In this document: piece by piece, positions 1 through 10,091 of the stretch | Numbering within the stretch: the first letter of the stretch is position 1 | Layout: each line of letters opens with the position of its first letter | Assembly (NCBI GenBank): GCA_903919145.1 | Contig: CAIXGW010000309.1 | Location: forward strand, 1 to 47,307 | Source: an uncultured Myxococcales bacterium | GTDB taxonomy: Bacteria; Myxococcota_A; UBA9042 | Direction of reading: 5' to 3' | Length of the DNA stretch: 47,307 bases | The notes under the pieces: model-generated | The model's input: only the letters and a program-made list of their open reading frames with translations | Told to the model about the DNA's origin: nothing | The model's database searches: none | Made by a program: the position numbers and the translations under genes

Positions 1-1
1 A

Positions 2-160
2 AGTGCCGCGAATCACGTGCTGCAGCAGCGGATGAAGCGCGCCGGGATGCGCTGGGATCGTCCTGGCGGCGCCGCGATGGCGGCGTTGCGCTGCGCGTAC
101 CGGAGCACAGGCGGTATGGCTGCGATCCAGAAGAAAATTCACCTGCGAATGGTGGCCTGA
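2..160 (+). pseudogene. C-terminal fragment of an IS transposase (ISKra4-like), cut by the window edge
   Basis: An open frame enters from the left edge and stops at TGA 158-160. It reads SAANHVLQQRMKRAGMRWDR and then GGAAMAALRCAYRS, which resembles the C-terminal end of ISKra4-type transposases (RMKRSGMRW followed by a G-x-x-A-hhxLR segment). Only about 52 residues lie in the window, so I cannot tell whether the upstream part is intact. It sits next to a decayed REP-type transposase and short repeats, which supports reading this end as mobile-element debris. The family assignment is from memory of the motif and is moderate. From 161 to about 444 I see no gene or clear structure. Confidence 0.5.
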
Positions 161-444
161 TGAGCGATGGAGGGCCAAGAATCAGTTGGCGGATGCGCCC
201 ATTTTAGCGTGAGTTCAAATGTCTCCGACCGCCGCGCCCACGGCTGCGGCGCTGCAGACCTTGCGGCCCCGGGGCCGGGCATAGCCGAGGCAGAGCTCGG
301 TGCCGTTGCTGGTTGATTGGCCCCGCAGCCTCAAGACCAACATCGCCGCGCCAGCCTTGCGGCAAAAAGAGTTGCGCTTTTGAAGTCCTTGCCGCCAGCA
401 AAGTCCAGGGTCGGCACGGCGTTGGTGCCCGTGCTCGACGTCAA

Positions 445-616
445 CTAGAATTCGCCATCGCATAGCCGCACACGCGGACGCTAGAGACCTGTAACTTTTC
501 AAGAACAGACCAAAGACCGCTCGGAAATCAACGTCGACAAAGACATCTTTGCGGCGGGCACCACTGTTTATAACGCAGTGGCGAACTCCAGGAAAGTCGA
601 GGCGGGGCAGGGGCAT
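445..616 (-). pseudogene. Decayed REP-associated tyrosine transposase (RAYT, Y1_Tnp family), N-terminal remnant
   Basis: Reading the minus strand from ATG 616, the product starts MPLPRLDFPGVRHCVINSGA, then RRKDVFVDVDFRAVFGLFLK. This matches the usual RAYT start (MPRxLRIxxPGxxYHVxxRGxRRxxIFxDDxDRxxFLxLL). About 42 residues in, the frame is lost. In another frame a piece reading VCGYAMANSS followed by a stop sits where the CxAYxLMxNHxH metal-binding motif should be, so the HUH histidines are gone. The gene is therefore inactive. It lies beside the 20-bp repeats at 650-669 and 699-718, whose reverse complement begins GGTGTCAGGTATTTCC, a sequence I associate with RAYT neighbourhoods. Confidence 0.55.
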
Positions 617-649
617 GCGGCGGAAGCACCCAGGTCCCGACTAATTGGC

Positions 650-669
650 AATTGGAAATACCTGACACC
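650..669. repeat. 20-bp direct repeat, copy 1
   Basis: AATTGGAAATACCTGACACC occurs here and again, identically and in the same orientation, at 699-718. The start-to-start distance is 49 bp. It lies between the decayed RAYT gene and asnB. I infer it is a RAYT-linked repeat. Confidence 0.8.
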
Positions 670-696
670 TGCTCCTGCTCGGTACGGGGCTATTTG

Positions 697-2409
697 TTAA
701 TTGGAAATACCTGACACCACCGGCTTGTCGTGGATGTCCATCACGGCCCGGCCCGATGGGTCTGCCAGCTTCTGAAAGGCCGCGTCCCAGGCTAGCGCGG
801 TGGCGGTGCTGCAGGCCACAGAGCGCTCAAAAGGCACACAGGCGGCCGCCGTGCCGCTGGAAAAGTGCGACTCAAAAATCCGCCGGTACAGGTAGGCTTC
901 TTTGGTCTCTGGGGTCTTGCTGGGAAAGCGCTCGGCGGCGCCGCGCATTATCTTGTCGGTCACTTCCGTTTCTGCAAAAGCCTTGAGGCCATCGATCCAG
1001 CCGTAGCCCACGCCGTCAGAGAACTGCTCTTTCTGCCGCCACAGGACCTGTTCGGGCAAGAAGCCGTCAAACGCTTGGCGCAGCGGGTACTTCTCAATGG
1101 GCCGCGGTCGCGGAGCCATCCGTGGCAGCTTGACGGCTGGGTCAAGGCTCATGGCCACGTCCAGAAACTCGCGGTCCAAGAACGGCACCCGCACCTCAAC
1201 GCCCCAGGCGGCACCGGACTTGTTGGCGCGCAGGCAGTCATACAGGTGCAGCTTGGCCAGCTTGCGCACGGTCTCGCGGTGGAGCTCCATGGCGTCAGGG
1301 GCTTTGTGAAAGTACAGGTAGCCGCCAAAAATCTCGTCGGCGCCTTCGCCAGACAGCACCATCTTGATGCCCATGGCGTGGATCTTGCGCATCAACAGGT
1401 ACATCGGCGTAGAGGCGCGGACCGAGGTCACGTCAAACGACTCAATGTGGTAGATGACATCGCTCAGCGCGTCCAGGCCCTCTTGCACGGTAAACAGGAT
1501 CTCGTGGTGGATAGAGCCGATGCGCTCCGCCACCGCCCGCGCCGGGGCAAAGTCGGGGGCTCCGGGCAAGCCGACCGAGAAGCTGTGCAGGCGCGGCCAC
1601 CAGGCGGGACCGCGGTCGTCCTCTTCCACGCGCTTGTCGCTGTAGCGCGCGGCTACTGCGGCGATGATCGAAGAGTCCACCCCGCCCGAAATCAGCAATC
1701 CGTAAGGCACATCGCACATCAACTGGCGGTGCACGGCGGCCATCAGGGCCTCTCGCAGCAAGACTGGGTCGTAGGGCAGGGTGGGCTGGTAGTCGGGCTC
1801 CGCCCACGGCGGCCGGTAGTAGACCTGCATGCCCAGCTCGGGCGTCCGGCTGTCCCAGAAATGCCCAGGCAAAAACTCCTGGATGCGCTCGCACACGCCC
1901 TCCAGCGCCTTGAGCTCAGAGGCGACCCACAGCTGCTCGTGGCGGTCCCAGCCCATGTACAGCGGGATGACGCCAATGGGATCGCGGGCAATCAGCCAGC
2001 AGCGCTGGGCCGGGTCCCACAGCACAAAGGCAAAGATCCCATTCATTTCGTTAAGGAACTGTGCGGGAGGGCGCTCGTCGTAGAGGTAGAGGATCACCTC
2101 GCAGTCAGAGGCCGTCTGAAAAGCGTGCGGCTTGGCCAGGCCGGTCGCCAGGGCGCGGTGGTTGTAGATCTCGCCGTTGACGGCCAGTACGCGGCCGCTG
2201 GCCGGGTCTACCAGAGGCTGAGCGCCGTGCTCGACGTCGACGATGGCCAGCCGCTCGTGGGCCAGGATCGCCCGGTCGTCGGCGTAGATGCCGCTCCAGT
2301 CTGGGCCGCGGTGGCGGAGCTTCTTGGCCTGGCGCAGGGCCAGCGCCCGCAGCTCGCGCGAATTGGACTGCTGTGGATCGATGTCGAGGATGCCCAGAAT
2401 GCCGCACAT
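697..2409 (-). CDS. asnB: Asparagine synthase (glutamine-hydrolysing)
   Basis: Makes asparagine from aspartate, glutamine and ATP in the cytoplasm. The 570-residue product starts MCGILGILD, so after Met removal Cys2 is the glutaminase nucleophile. The N-terminal amidotransferase domain (RHRGPDWSG, AVNGEIYNH) is followed by the synthetase domain with PP-loop LLISGGVDSSIIAAV near residue 240 and SGEGADEIFGGY near 355. The C-terminus aligns with the E. coli AsnB type through DPSGRAVMDIHDKP. The last six residues, VSGISN, come from a repeat (699-718) and are not part of the family. It is last in a minus-strand run, 67 bp after the MATE gene. No strong ribosome binding site is visible; the start is fixed by MCG. 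Confidence 0.97.
   Translation of the reverse strand: MCGILGILDIDPQQSNSRELRALALRQAKKLRHRGPDWSGIYADDRAILAHERLAIVDVEHGAQPLVDPASGRVLAVNGEIYNHRALATGLAKPHAFQTASDCEVILYLYDERPPAQFLNEMNGIFAFVLWDPAQRCWLIARDPIGVIPLYMGWDRHEQLWVASELKALEGVCERIQEFLPGHFWDSRTPELGMQVYYRPPWAEPDYQPTLPYDPVLLREALMAAVHRQLMCDVPYGLLISGGVDSSIIAAVAARYSDKRVEEDDRGPAWWPRLHSFSVGLPGAPDFAPARAVAERIGSIHHEILFTVQEGLDALSDVIYHIESFDVTSVRASTPMYLLMRKIHAMGIKMVLSGEGADEIFGGYLYFHKAPDAMELHRETVRKLAKLHLYDCLRANKSGAAWGVEVRVPFLDREFLDVAMSLDPAVKLPRMAPRPRPIEKYPLRQAFDGFLPEQVLWRQKEQFSDGVGYGWIDGLKAFAETEVTDKIMRGAAERFPSKTPETKEAYLYRRIFESHFSSGTAAACVPFERSVACSTATALAWDAAFQKLADPSGRAVMDIHDKPVVSGISN
699..718. repeat. 20-bp direct repeat, copy 2, overlapping the 3' end of asnB
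   Basis: Identical to 650-669. Read on the minus strand it encodes the last asnB residues VSGISN and the first base of the TAA stop codon, so the repeat has become coding sequence. Confidence 0.8.
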
Positions 2410-2476
2410 GCGTTGGTCCAGTGGCGCCCGTGGCAGGCCGCCCAGAGTTGGACTATGCCGCTGCCCATGGGTCCGG

Positions 2477-3805
2477 TCAAACCCTGGCGAAGCGGCGGGT
2501 CATGGCGCGGAACCGCAGCATCAGCGCCGCGGCAATGACCGCCAGGGCCAGAGACAGCCCCCACCACAGCCGGTCGGCGGGCTGGCCCAAGCGGAACACC
2601 AGCACGTAGCTCATCGGCAAGCCCAGCAGGGCAAACCCCAGCACGTTGAACCACATGGGCACACGGGTGTCATCCAGGCCGCGCAGGACCCCAAAGCCCA
2701 CCGCCTGCAGGCCATCGGCGACCTGAAACGCCGCGGCAAACACCAAGAAGTGCATGGTCAGCTCGACCACCGCCGCATCGGCCTTGGGCAGGTATTGCGC
2801 CGCCAGCCAGCCGCGGCCTGCCAGCATCGCCACGCCAGAGAGCACGGCAAAGGCGCCCGCCAGGCCAAAAGCAGTCCAGCCGGCGCGGCGGATTCCATTT
2901 GGATTGCGCGAGCCTACGGCGATACCCACCCGCATCGCCGCCGCCGTGCCCAAAGAGAACGGCACCTGAAACGCCAGCGAGGCGATCGACATCGCCACCT
3001 CATGGGCGGCCAGCACTGCGGTGCCCAACAGGCCAGCCCACAGGGTAATCAGCACAAAACCAGTGACTTCCAAACCAAACTGAATGGCCAGCGGTAGCCC
3101 AGACAGCAGCTGCGGCCGCAGCTCGCGCCACTCGGGCAGGTTCCACGGCCCGCGCATGCGCGCAAACACCGGTGACACCTGGACCCAGGCGATCAGGCTG
3201 CCGGCCATCACCAAACGGCACAGCAGCGACGCCGCGGCGATGCCCGGCAGGCCCCAGCCCAGATCGACCCACCAGAAAGCCAGCACGGCGTTCAGGACGT
3301 TGGCCAGCACGGCCACCACCATCACCGGGCGCGGATGGCCCACGGCGGAGCAGAAGCTGCGGGTCGACGCGTACCACATCGCCGGGATCAGTCCCGGTGC
3401 CGCGGTGTGCAAGTAGGCGGCCGTGTCGCTGACCACGCCCGGCTCTTGGCCCATGGCCCGCAGCCCCAGCGGCGCCGCCCACAGCAGCGCGACCAGCGGC
3501 ATGCCGCCAAACAGGCCCACCCACAGGCTCTGGCGCCACTGCGCCCCGGCCCGGTCGAGCTCGCCGCGGCCCACCGCCCGGGCCACGTGGGGATCGATGC
3601 CGGCCATCAGGCCGTAGGCAGTGATCAGCACCAGCGCAAAAGTCGTGGCCCCCAGCGCCTGAGCGGCCAGGGCCTGCACGCCCAGCCGCCCGGCCGCCAG
3701 CGTGCCGACCACGCCCATCATCATTTGCGCCAGCTGCGCCACGCTGAGAGGGGCGGCAAGCTTGAGCAGTGCCTTGATTTCGGTCGCAAATTCTGTGCGG
3801 CTCAC
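2477..3805 (-). CDS. MATE family multidrug/sodium antiporter
   Basis: A 442-residue, almost wholly hydrophobic inner-membrane protein, the usual size for 12-helix MATE exporters. The start (LLKLAAPLSVAQLAQMMMGV, then VGTLAAGRLGVQALAAQALG) fits the MATE N-terminal lobe, and a second lobe begins near residue 230 (LLSGLPLAIQFGLEVTGF). It likely extrudes cationic compounds using an ion gradient; the substrate cannot be read from sequence. The start is GTG, overlapping the stop of the upstream B3/B4 gene in a GTGA junction (3802-3805), so the two are translationally coupled. Confidence 0.93.
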   Translation of the reverse strand: MSRTEFATEIKALLKLAAPLSVAQLAQMMMGVVGTLAAGRLGVQALAAQALGATTFALVLITAYGLMAGIDPHVARAVGRGELDRAGAQWRQSLWVGLFGGMPLVALLWAAPLGLRAMGQEPGVVSDTAAYLHTAAPGLIPAMWYASTRSFCSAVGHPRPVMVVAVLANVLNAVLAFWWVDLGWGLPGIAAASLLCRLVMAGSLIAWVQVSPVFARMRGPWNLPEWRELRPQLLSGLPLAIQFGLEVTGFVLITLWAGLLGTAVLAAHEVAMSIASLAFQVPFSLGTAAAMRVGIAVGSRNPNGIRRAGWTAFGLAGAFAVLSGVAMLAGRGWLAAQYLPKADAAVVELTMHFLVFAAAFQVADGLQAVGFGVLRGLDDTRVPMWFNVLGFALLGLPMSYVLVFRLGQPADRLWWGLSLALAVIAAALMLRFRAMTRRFARV

Positions 3806-4449
3806 GCGGGCGTCACCGTGGCGCCCAGGCCGGCCAGCTGCTCAGCCAGCCACTGTGCGGTCGCTTCGCCCAGGCCGGGGCAAGTGCGACTGGCCCAGAC
3901 AATCACCAGCATCTGGCGGGTGGCCGCGTCGGTCTTGGTGCGCTGGGCATCCTTGACGCCGTTGGCGCAGGGGCCGTCGGCGTCGCACAGGCACAGCAGG
4001 TTCTCCAGATCGATCTCGTGACCGGTGGCGTTGAAGGCGTAGCGCTCGCCGGCGCGCCCCAGGCGGATCTCCAGGGGCTTGGTGGTCTTGCTGGCATCGA
4101 CCGCGCTGATGGGCCAGCCGCTGTGCATGCTGACGCTGTTGCAGGTGTCGATAGCCGGGTTGATGGTGGGCATCGCGCCAGTTTCTGCCATATTTTTCAA
4201 GAATTCTGACGCGGGCTTGCCCCGACCCGTGGGCTTGTAGCCGGCCCAGCGCAGCAGATCGCGGGCGGCCTTCTGCACCAGCTCGCCGCCGTTCAAAGAC
4301 GCCTCAGCCGCAGGGGTGAACTGGGCCGCCACGCGATCGTTGACCACCAGCTCGTCGATGGGGCAGGGAAGATCCACGTAAAATCCGCGGGCATCCAGCA
4401 GGGGATGGTCGGCTACGGCAATGTGCTGCAGGGCCCAGCGCTCGGTCAT
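3802..4449 (-). CDS. Free-standing B3/B4 domain protein (tRNA-editing-domain-like, COG3382 type)
   Basis: The 215-residue product resembles the B3/B4 domain that phenylalanyl-tRNA synthetase beta uses to clear mischarged Tyr-tRNA(Phe). Recognisable parts are LLRWAGYKPTGRGKPASEFL, then PTINPAIDTCNSVSMHSGWP, then an LRLG/GERY-like strand (IRLGRAGERYAFN). Near the C-terminus is a conserved-looking LLCLCDADGPCANGVKDAQRTK stretch with three Cys. Free-standing members are known but their role is poorly defined. It overlaps trmH upstream by ATGA (4446-4449) and the MATE gene downstream by GTGA, giving one coupled unit. A tRNA-quality role fits the trmH neighbour but is inference. Confidence 0.8.
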   Translation of the reverse strand: MTERWALQHIAVADHPLLDARGFYVDLPCPIDELVVNDRVAAQFTPAAEASLNGGELVQKAARDLLRWAGYKPTGRGKPASEFLKNMAETGAMPTINPAIDTCNSVSMHSGWPISAVDASKTTKPLEIRLGRAGERYAFNATGHEIDLENLLCLCDADGPCANGVKDAQRTKTDAATRQMLVIVWASRTCPGLGEATAQWLAEQLAGLGATVTPA

Positions 4450-5138
4450 GGGGTCCCCTGGTCGCCCAAATTGCGGCGTACAATCTCAGCATTTTGCATT
4501 CCGTACTCCAGCCAGCGCCGCCGCAGCGGCCACAACCGCTGCATGGGCAGGTCGCCGCGCACCCCGCGGGCCCGCAGCTCGGCGCGCCGGCGCTTGACCA
4601 GACCGTCCAGGGTGATGGCCAGCGCCACCGAGAGGTTGAAAGACTGCACCATGCCCCACATCGGCAGGATGTAGCGGCGATCGGCGGCGGCGCGCATCTC
4701 TTCGCTGATGCCGTCTTTGGCGTTGCCAATGACGATGGCGACTTTGGGCGGCAGCTCGATCTCGTCCAGGGTTTCGGTGGCCTGCAGGTCGCTGACCCAC
4801 AGCTGGTAGCCCTGGGCTTTCAGCGCAGCTATGCCCTCTGCCGTGCCATTGTGGCGGTGCAGGTCGATCCACTGGTCCGACGACTTGGCCACCGAAGACT
4901 GCATGCGCACGTCGTGCTTGTTCAGCACCCAGTGGACATCCTGCAGGCCATAGGCCTCACAAGTCCGCACGCACGCGGCTACATTGTGCGGATCAAACAC
5001 GTCTTCAAACACCGCCGTCACCGAGCCCAGGCGGTTGCGCAGCACAGTGTCGACGCGCGCCACCCGCTCTGGGGCGATGTAGGGCTCCAGCACGTCGGTG
5101 GCCGGCCACGGCTCTTCGACCAGAACTTGCGAGGTCAT
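4446..5138 (-). CDS. trmH: TrmH-family (SPOUT) tRNA/rRNA ribose 2'-O-methyltransferase
   Basis: Transfers a methyl group from SAM to a ribose 2'-OH, probably G18 of tRNAs if it is a true TrmH. The 230-residue product has the SPOUT motifs: VFDPHNVAACVRTCEAYGLQ (motif 1, Asn and Arg), VAIVIGNAKDGISEEM (motif 2) and LPMWGMVQSFNLSVALAITL (motif 3). I place the start at ATG 5138 because AAGGAAAG lies just upstream and the 57 codons before it are repeat-derived intergenic sequence. It leads the coupled unit trmH, B3/B4 gene, MATE gene. The repeat at 5161-5275 sits directly upstream. Confidence 0.9.
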   Translation of the reverse strand: MTSQVLVEEPWPATDVLEPYIAPERVARVDTVLRNRLGSVTAVFEDVFDPHNVAACVRTCEAYGLQDVHWVLNKHDVRMQSSVAKSSDQWIDLHRHNGTAEGIAALKAQGYQLWVSDLQATETLDEIELPPKVAIVIGNAKDGISEEMRAAADRRYILPMWGMVQSFNLSVALAITLDGLVKRRRAELRARGVRGDLPMQRLWPLRRRWLEYGMQNAEIVRRNLGDQGTP

Positions 5139-5160
5139 TGACTTTCCTTGATCCGACGAC

Positions 5161-5275
5161 TGCGGAACGGACCGGCTTGGGCTGTGGCAAGACACCCAGC
5201 ACGAGGCATCGGATCCACGGTCGGGGACCAAGAGCCGGGCGCAACCCGGGTCGACTGAACGGACTTGGCGGCTAG
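5161..5275 (-). repeat. Double-hairpin 3'-end repeat, locus A (diverged, truncated)
   Basis: Member of the family seen best at 11894-12033 and 18712-18852. Shared blocks, read on the plus strand, are CGGAACGGAC, AAGAcaCCCAG, CCGGGCGCAACCCGG (hairpin, 5 bp plus one mismatch), GACTGAACGG and a terminal CTAG at 5272-5275. The distal half of the second hairpin is missing. The terminal CTAG supplies the TAG stop of the DUF465 gene (minus strand). Confidence 0.7.
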
Positions 5276-5493
5276 TGGACGCTGGCGAGCTTGGCTTCCA
5301 GCTGGGCAATCGTGTCCTTGATGGCCAGCTTGACGCGCTTGAGCTGCTTGAGCTCGGCGTCTTCTTCTGGGGTCAGGTGCTCATTCTCTTCGATCTTGAG
5401 GGTCACTGCCTTCAGGCGGGCGTGCTCGGCCTTGAGCTCTTGGATGGCGACGGCCGGATCTTCATGGTGAATGAGCGCGTGGACATCGTGCAT
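5272..5493 (-). CDS. DUF465 (YdcH-like) small helical protein
   Basis: A 73-residue, charged protein predicted to be two helices: AVAIQELKAEHARLKAVTLK, then a turn NEHLTPEED, then AELKQLKRVKLAIKDTIAQL. That arrangement (helix, acidic turn with P-E-E-D, K-rich helix with L-K-D) matches DUF465/YdcH proteins, which are small and of unknown function. The start is ATG 5493, with AGAGGTG 6 bases upstream. The stop TAG lies in the terminal CTAG of repeat A. The 175 bp upstream, to the next gene, show no feature I can name. Confidence 0.8.
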   Translation of the reverse strand: MHDVHALIHHEDPAVAIQELKAEHARLKAVTLKIEENEHLTPEEDAELKQLKRVKLAIKDTIAQLEAKLASVH

Positions 5494-5668
5494 GGAACAC
5501 CTCTTTGAATCGTTGAGCGGAACTGGACCGGCCCGGTGTGGGCCTTGCCCGCCTTGGTGTCGATGGTAGGTAGCCGCAGCGCGCGGGTCAACCGCTGCCG
5601 ACCGCCAAATCGCCGGAGACCGCCGCCGTTTGTCACCCTTCGGTGGCGGGCGCGTGGCAAAGCGGTGG

Positions 5669-6562
5669 TCATTGGGGAGCCGGCTGGCCGTTGTCTTGGC
5701 CATTGTCTTGGCCATTGGCGCGGTTGCCGAATTTCTGGTGGGCGATGATCCAGCGCTGCCACCGCGCCGCAGTCGCCGGCGAAAGACCCGCCGTGCGCAG
5801 AGCCGACTGCTGCGACAGGGTGGGATCCAGGGCGGCCCCGTGGTGCAGCCCTTGGACTTGCGCCTGCAATTGGCTGACCGCTGCCACCCAGCTCACGCCA
5901 GAATTCTGCTGGACCTTCCGGCCATCCAGCCGCGCCCCGCAGCGCCCAAGCTCCAGCCCTTGGGCCATCCGTGCCCACGTGCGCGCCGCCAGCTGCAGCT
6001 CGGTGTTGCCCAGCTGCTGGGCAAAAATGGCTGCCTCGCGCGTGTCGGTCACCACCAGCGGCCGCAGGGTCGCCACCGTCACTGGCTGGTCGCCCGTCCA
6101 GTTCTGTAGCCATGTCAATAGCTTCTCTTGGTAGTGCACGGACGCCAGAGCGGTGCCCAGGGGGTTGGCGTCGCTGTCCTCTGCGGTCGGCAGCAGCATC
6201 AAGCCGACCTGACCTTGGCGATCGCCAGTCAGCCCGCCGACCCAGTGCAGCGTCTCTACCACCCGCCGTGTACAGGCCGGATCGGCGGCGTCCCAGGCCA
6301 TCACCAGCCGCGATTGCGCATCCTCCAGGCCCAGTTGCGGTGGATCGGCGACCCGCAGGCGCAGATCAGCCACCGTGTTGTCGACCTGGCTGGCGACCTC
6401 GGCCGTCCAGGCGATCCACTTGACCAGCCCGCGATCGGTCACCCACGCCGACAGGCTGACGACCGCCAGCGCCATCGCCAGCCGCCGAACCCTGGACCAG
6501 CCAACGGCGTGGGCAAGCGGAACAACCACAGGAGAGTCATGGTTTTGGGGCGCATCACTCAT
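5669..6562 (-). CDS. Membrane-anchored protein of unknown function
   Basis: The 297-residue product has one likely membrane segment near residues 27-45 (VRRLAMALAVVSLSAWVT) preceded by Arg residues, so most of the protein is probably outside the cytoplasm. The rest is soluble and Ala/Leu/Gln-rich; I recognise no domain. The C-terminus is a short tandem repeat, NGQDNGQDNGQ, encoded by 12-bp DNA repeats (5686-5717). I choose ATG 6562 because AGAGGTG lies 6 bases upstream; an in-frame GTG is three codons earlier. It lies 36 bp after truC on the same strand and may be co-transcribed with it. Confidence 0.65.
   Translation of the reverse strand: MSDAPQNHDSPVVVPLAHAVGWSRVRRLAMALAVVSLSAWVTDRGLVKWIAWTAEVASQVDNTVADLRLRVADPPQLGLEDAQSRLVMAWDAADPACTRRVVETLHWVGGLTGDRQGQVGLMLLPTAEDSDANPLGTALASVHYQEKLLTWLQNWTGDQPVTVATLRPLVVTDTREAAIFAQQLGNTELQLAARTWARMAQGLELGRCGARLDGRKVQQNSGVSWVAAVSQLQAQVQGLHHGAALDPTLSQQSALRTAGLSPATAARWQRWIIAHQKFGNRANGQDNGQDNGQPAPQ
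5686..5717. repeat. 12-bp tandem repeat inside a coding region
   Basis: GGCCGTTGTCTT, GGCCATTGTCTT and a partial GGCCATTG lie head to tail. On the minus strand they encode the NGQD repeat at the C-terminus of the membrane-anchored protein. Confidence 0.85.
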
Positions 6563-6598
6563 GGTCAGCACCTCTGCGACTGCGGGCCGGCGGGGCCA

Positions 6599-7333
6599 TC
6601 AAAGCCCCAACGCTGCCAGCACCGCTGGGTCGAACAGCCGCGCAAGCGGCGCCCGCAGATCATCGGGCAGATCGCAGGGGATCGCCAGCACGTCTGGCTG
6701 GCCCGGCGGTGTCAACTCGACCAGGTAGGCGTGCAGGGCCAGCCGCTCCAGGCCGTACAGCCGCGCAAACTCGCGATTCAGCGGCCCTTTGCCTAGCTCG
6801 CCGTCGCCCACCAGCGGATGGCTGACGTGCTTGCAGTGCTGCCGAGCCTGTCGCCAGCGACCGCTGTGCAGGGTCAGCCGCACCAAGCTGCAGCGGTCAA
6901 TTTCGCTGTAGGCAAGCGGCTCCAGCGTGGTCTGCGCCTCTTGCTTGACGCCGTCTTCGCTGCGCACCGGGTGATCGATGTGCAGCACCTGCAGGGGCCG
7001 ACCGCGGACCAGCCCTACATAACGCTTTGTTCCGGCTAACAATAGCTGCTGCCAAGCCGCCGCGTCGCTGTCGGGCTCGGCGGCCATCACCACGCCGCTG
7101 GTCCCGCGGTCGAGCCGATGCAGCAGCCGCGGCTTGAAGCCCAGCAGGTCCTGGGCGGCTTGGGCCAGCGTCCACTCGGGCTTGCCGGCAAAAGCGCTAT
7201 TGTGGCAGAGCATTCCGCTGGGCTTGTCCAGAGCCAGCGCCCCCAGACCGCGCCACAGCAGCCGCACCGGCGCCACGTCGCCAGGACCTTGGACGTAGGG
7301 ATTGCCAAAGCGGTCGCGCGGAAGGGCAGCCAT
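6599..7333 (-). CDS. truC: RluA-family pseudouridine synthase, TruC-like
   Basis: Isomerises uridine to pseudouridine in structured RNA; the TruC subgroup acts on tRNA U65. The 244-residue product has ALDKPSGMLCHNS near residue 34, the catalytic-Asp motif LLHRLDRGTSGVVMAAEPDS near 90, and a TruC-like end: GRWRQARQHCKHVSHPLVGD, then LGKGPLNREFARLYGLERLA. The HCKHVSHPLVGD and GKGxxNR features favour TruC over RluD, and no S4 domain is present. It starts at ATG 7333, 6 bp after the gyrB stop on the same strand, so it is probably read through from gyrB. RNA specificity is by subgroup resemblance only. Confidence 0.88.
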   Translation of the reverse strand: MAALPRDRFGNPYVQGPGDVAPVRLLWRGLGALALDKPSGMLCHNSAFAGKPEWTLAQAAQDLLGFKPRLLHRLDRGTSGVVMAAEPDSDAAAWQQLLLAGTKRYVGLVRGRPLQVLHIDHPVRSEDGVKQEAQTTLEPLAYSEIDRCSLVRLTLHSGRWRQARQHCKHVSHPLVGDGELGKGPLNREFARLYGLERLALHAYLVELTPPGQPDVLAIPCDLPDDLRAPLARLFDPAVLAALGL

Positions 7334-7339
7334 CAGAGG

Positions 7340-10048
<2,709 letters not shown>

Positions 10049-10091
10049 TTAGAGAATTTAGGCGACGGCGCGGCGGATCGGCTGCTGTGAA

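Noticed and set aside
865..2538. Long plus-strand open frame (557 codons) opposite asnB
   Set aside because: It mirrors the asnB codons on the other strand, has no domain or ribosome binding site, and high GC keeps antisense frames open.
5139..5309. 57-codon N-terminal extension of trmH
   Set aside because: It lies in repeat A, has no family match, and ATG 5138 has a good AAGGAAAG site.
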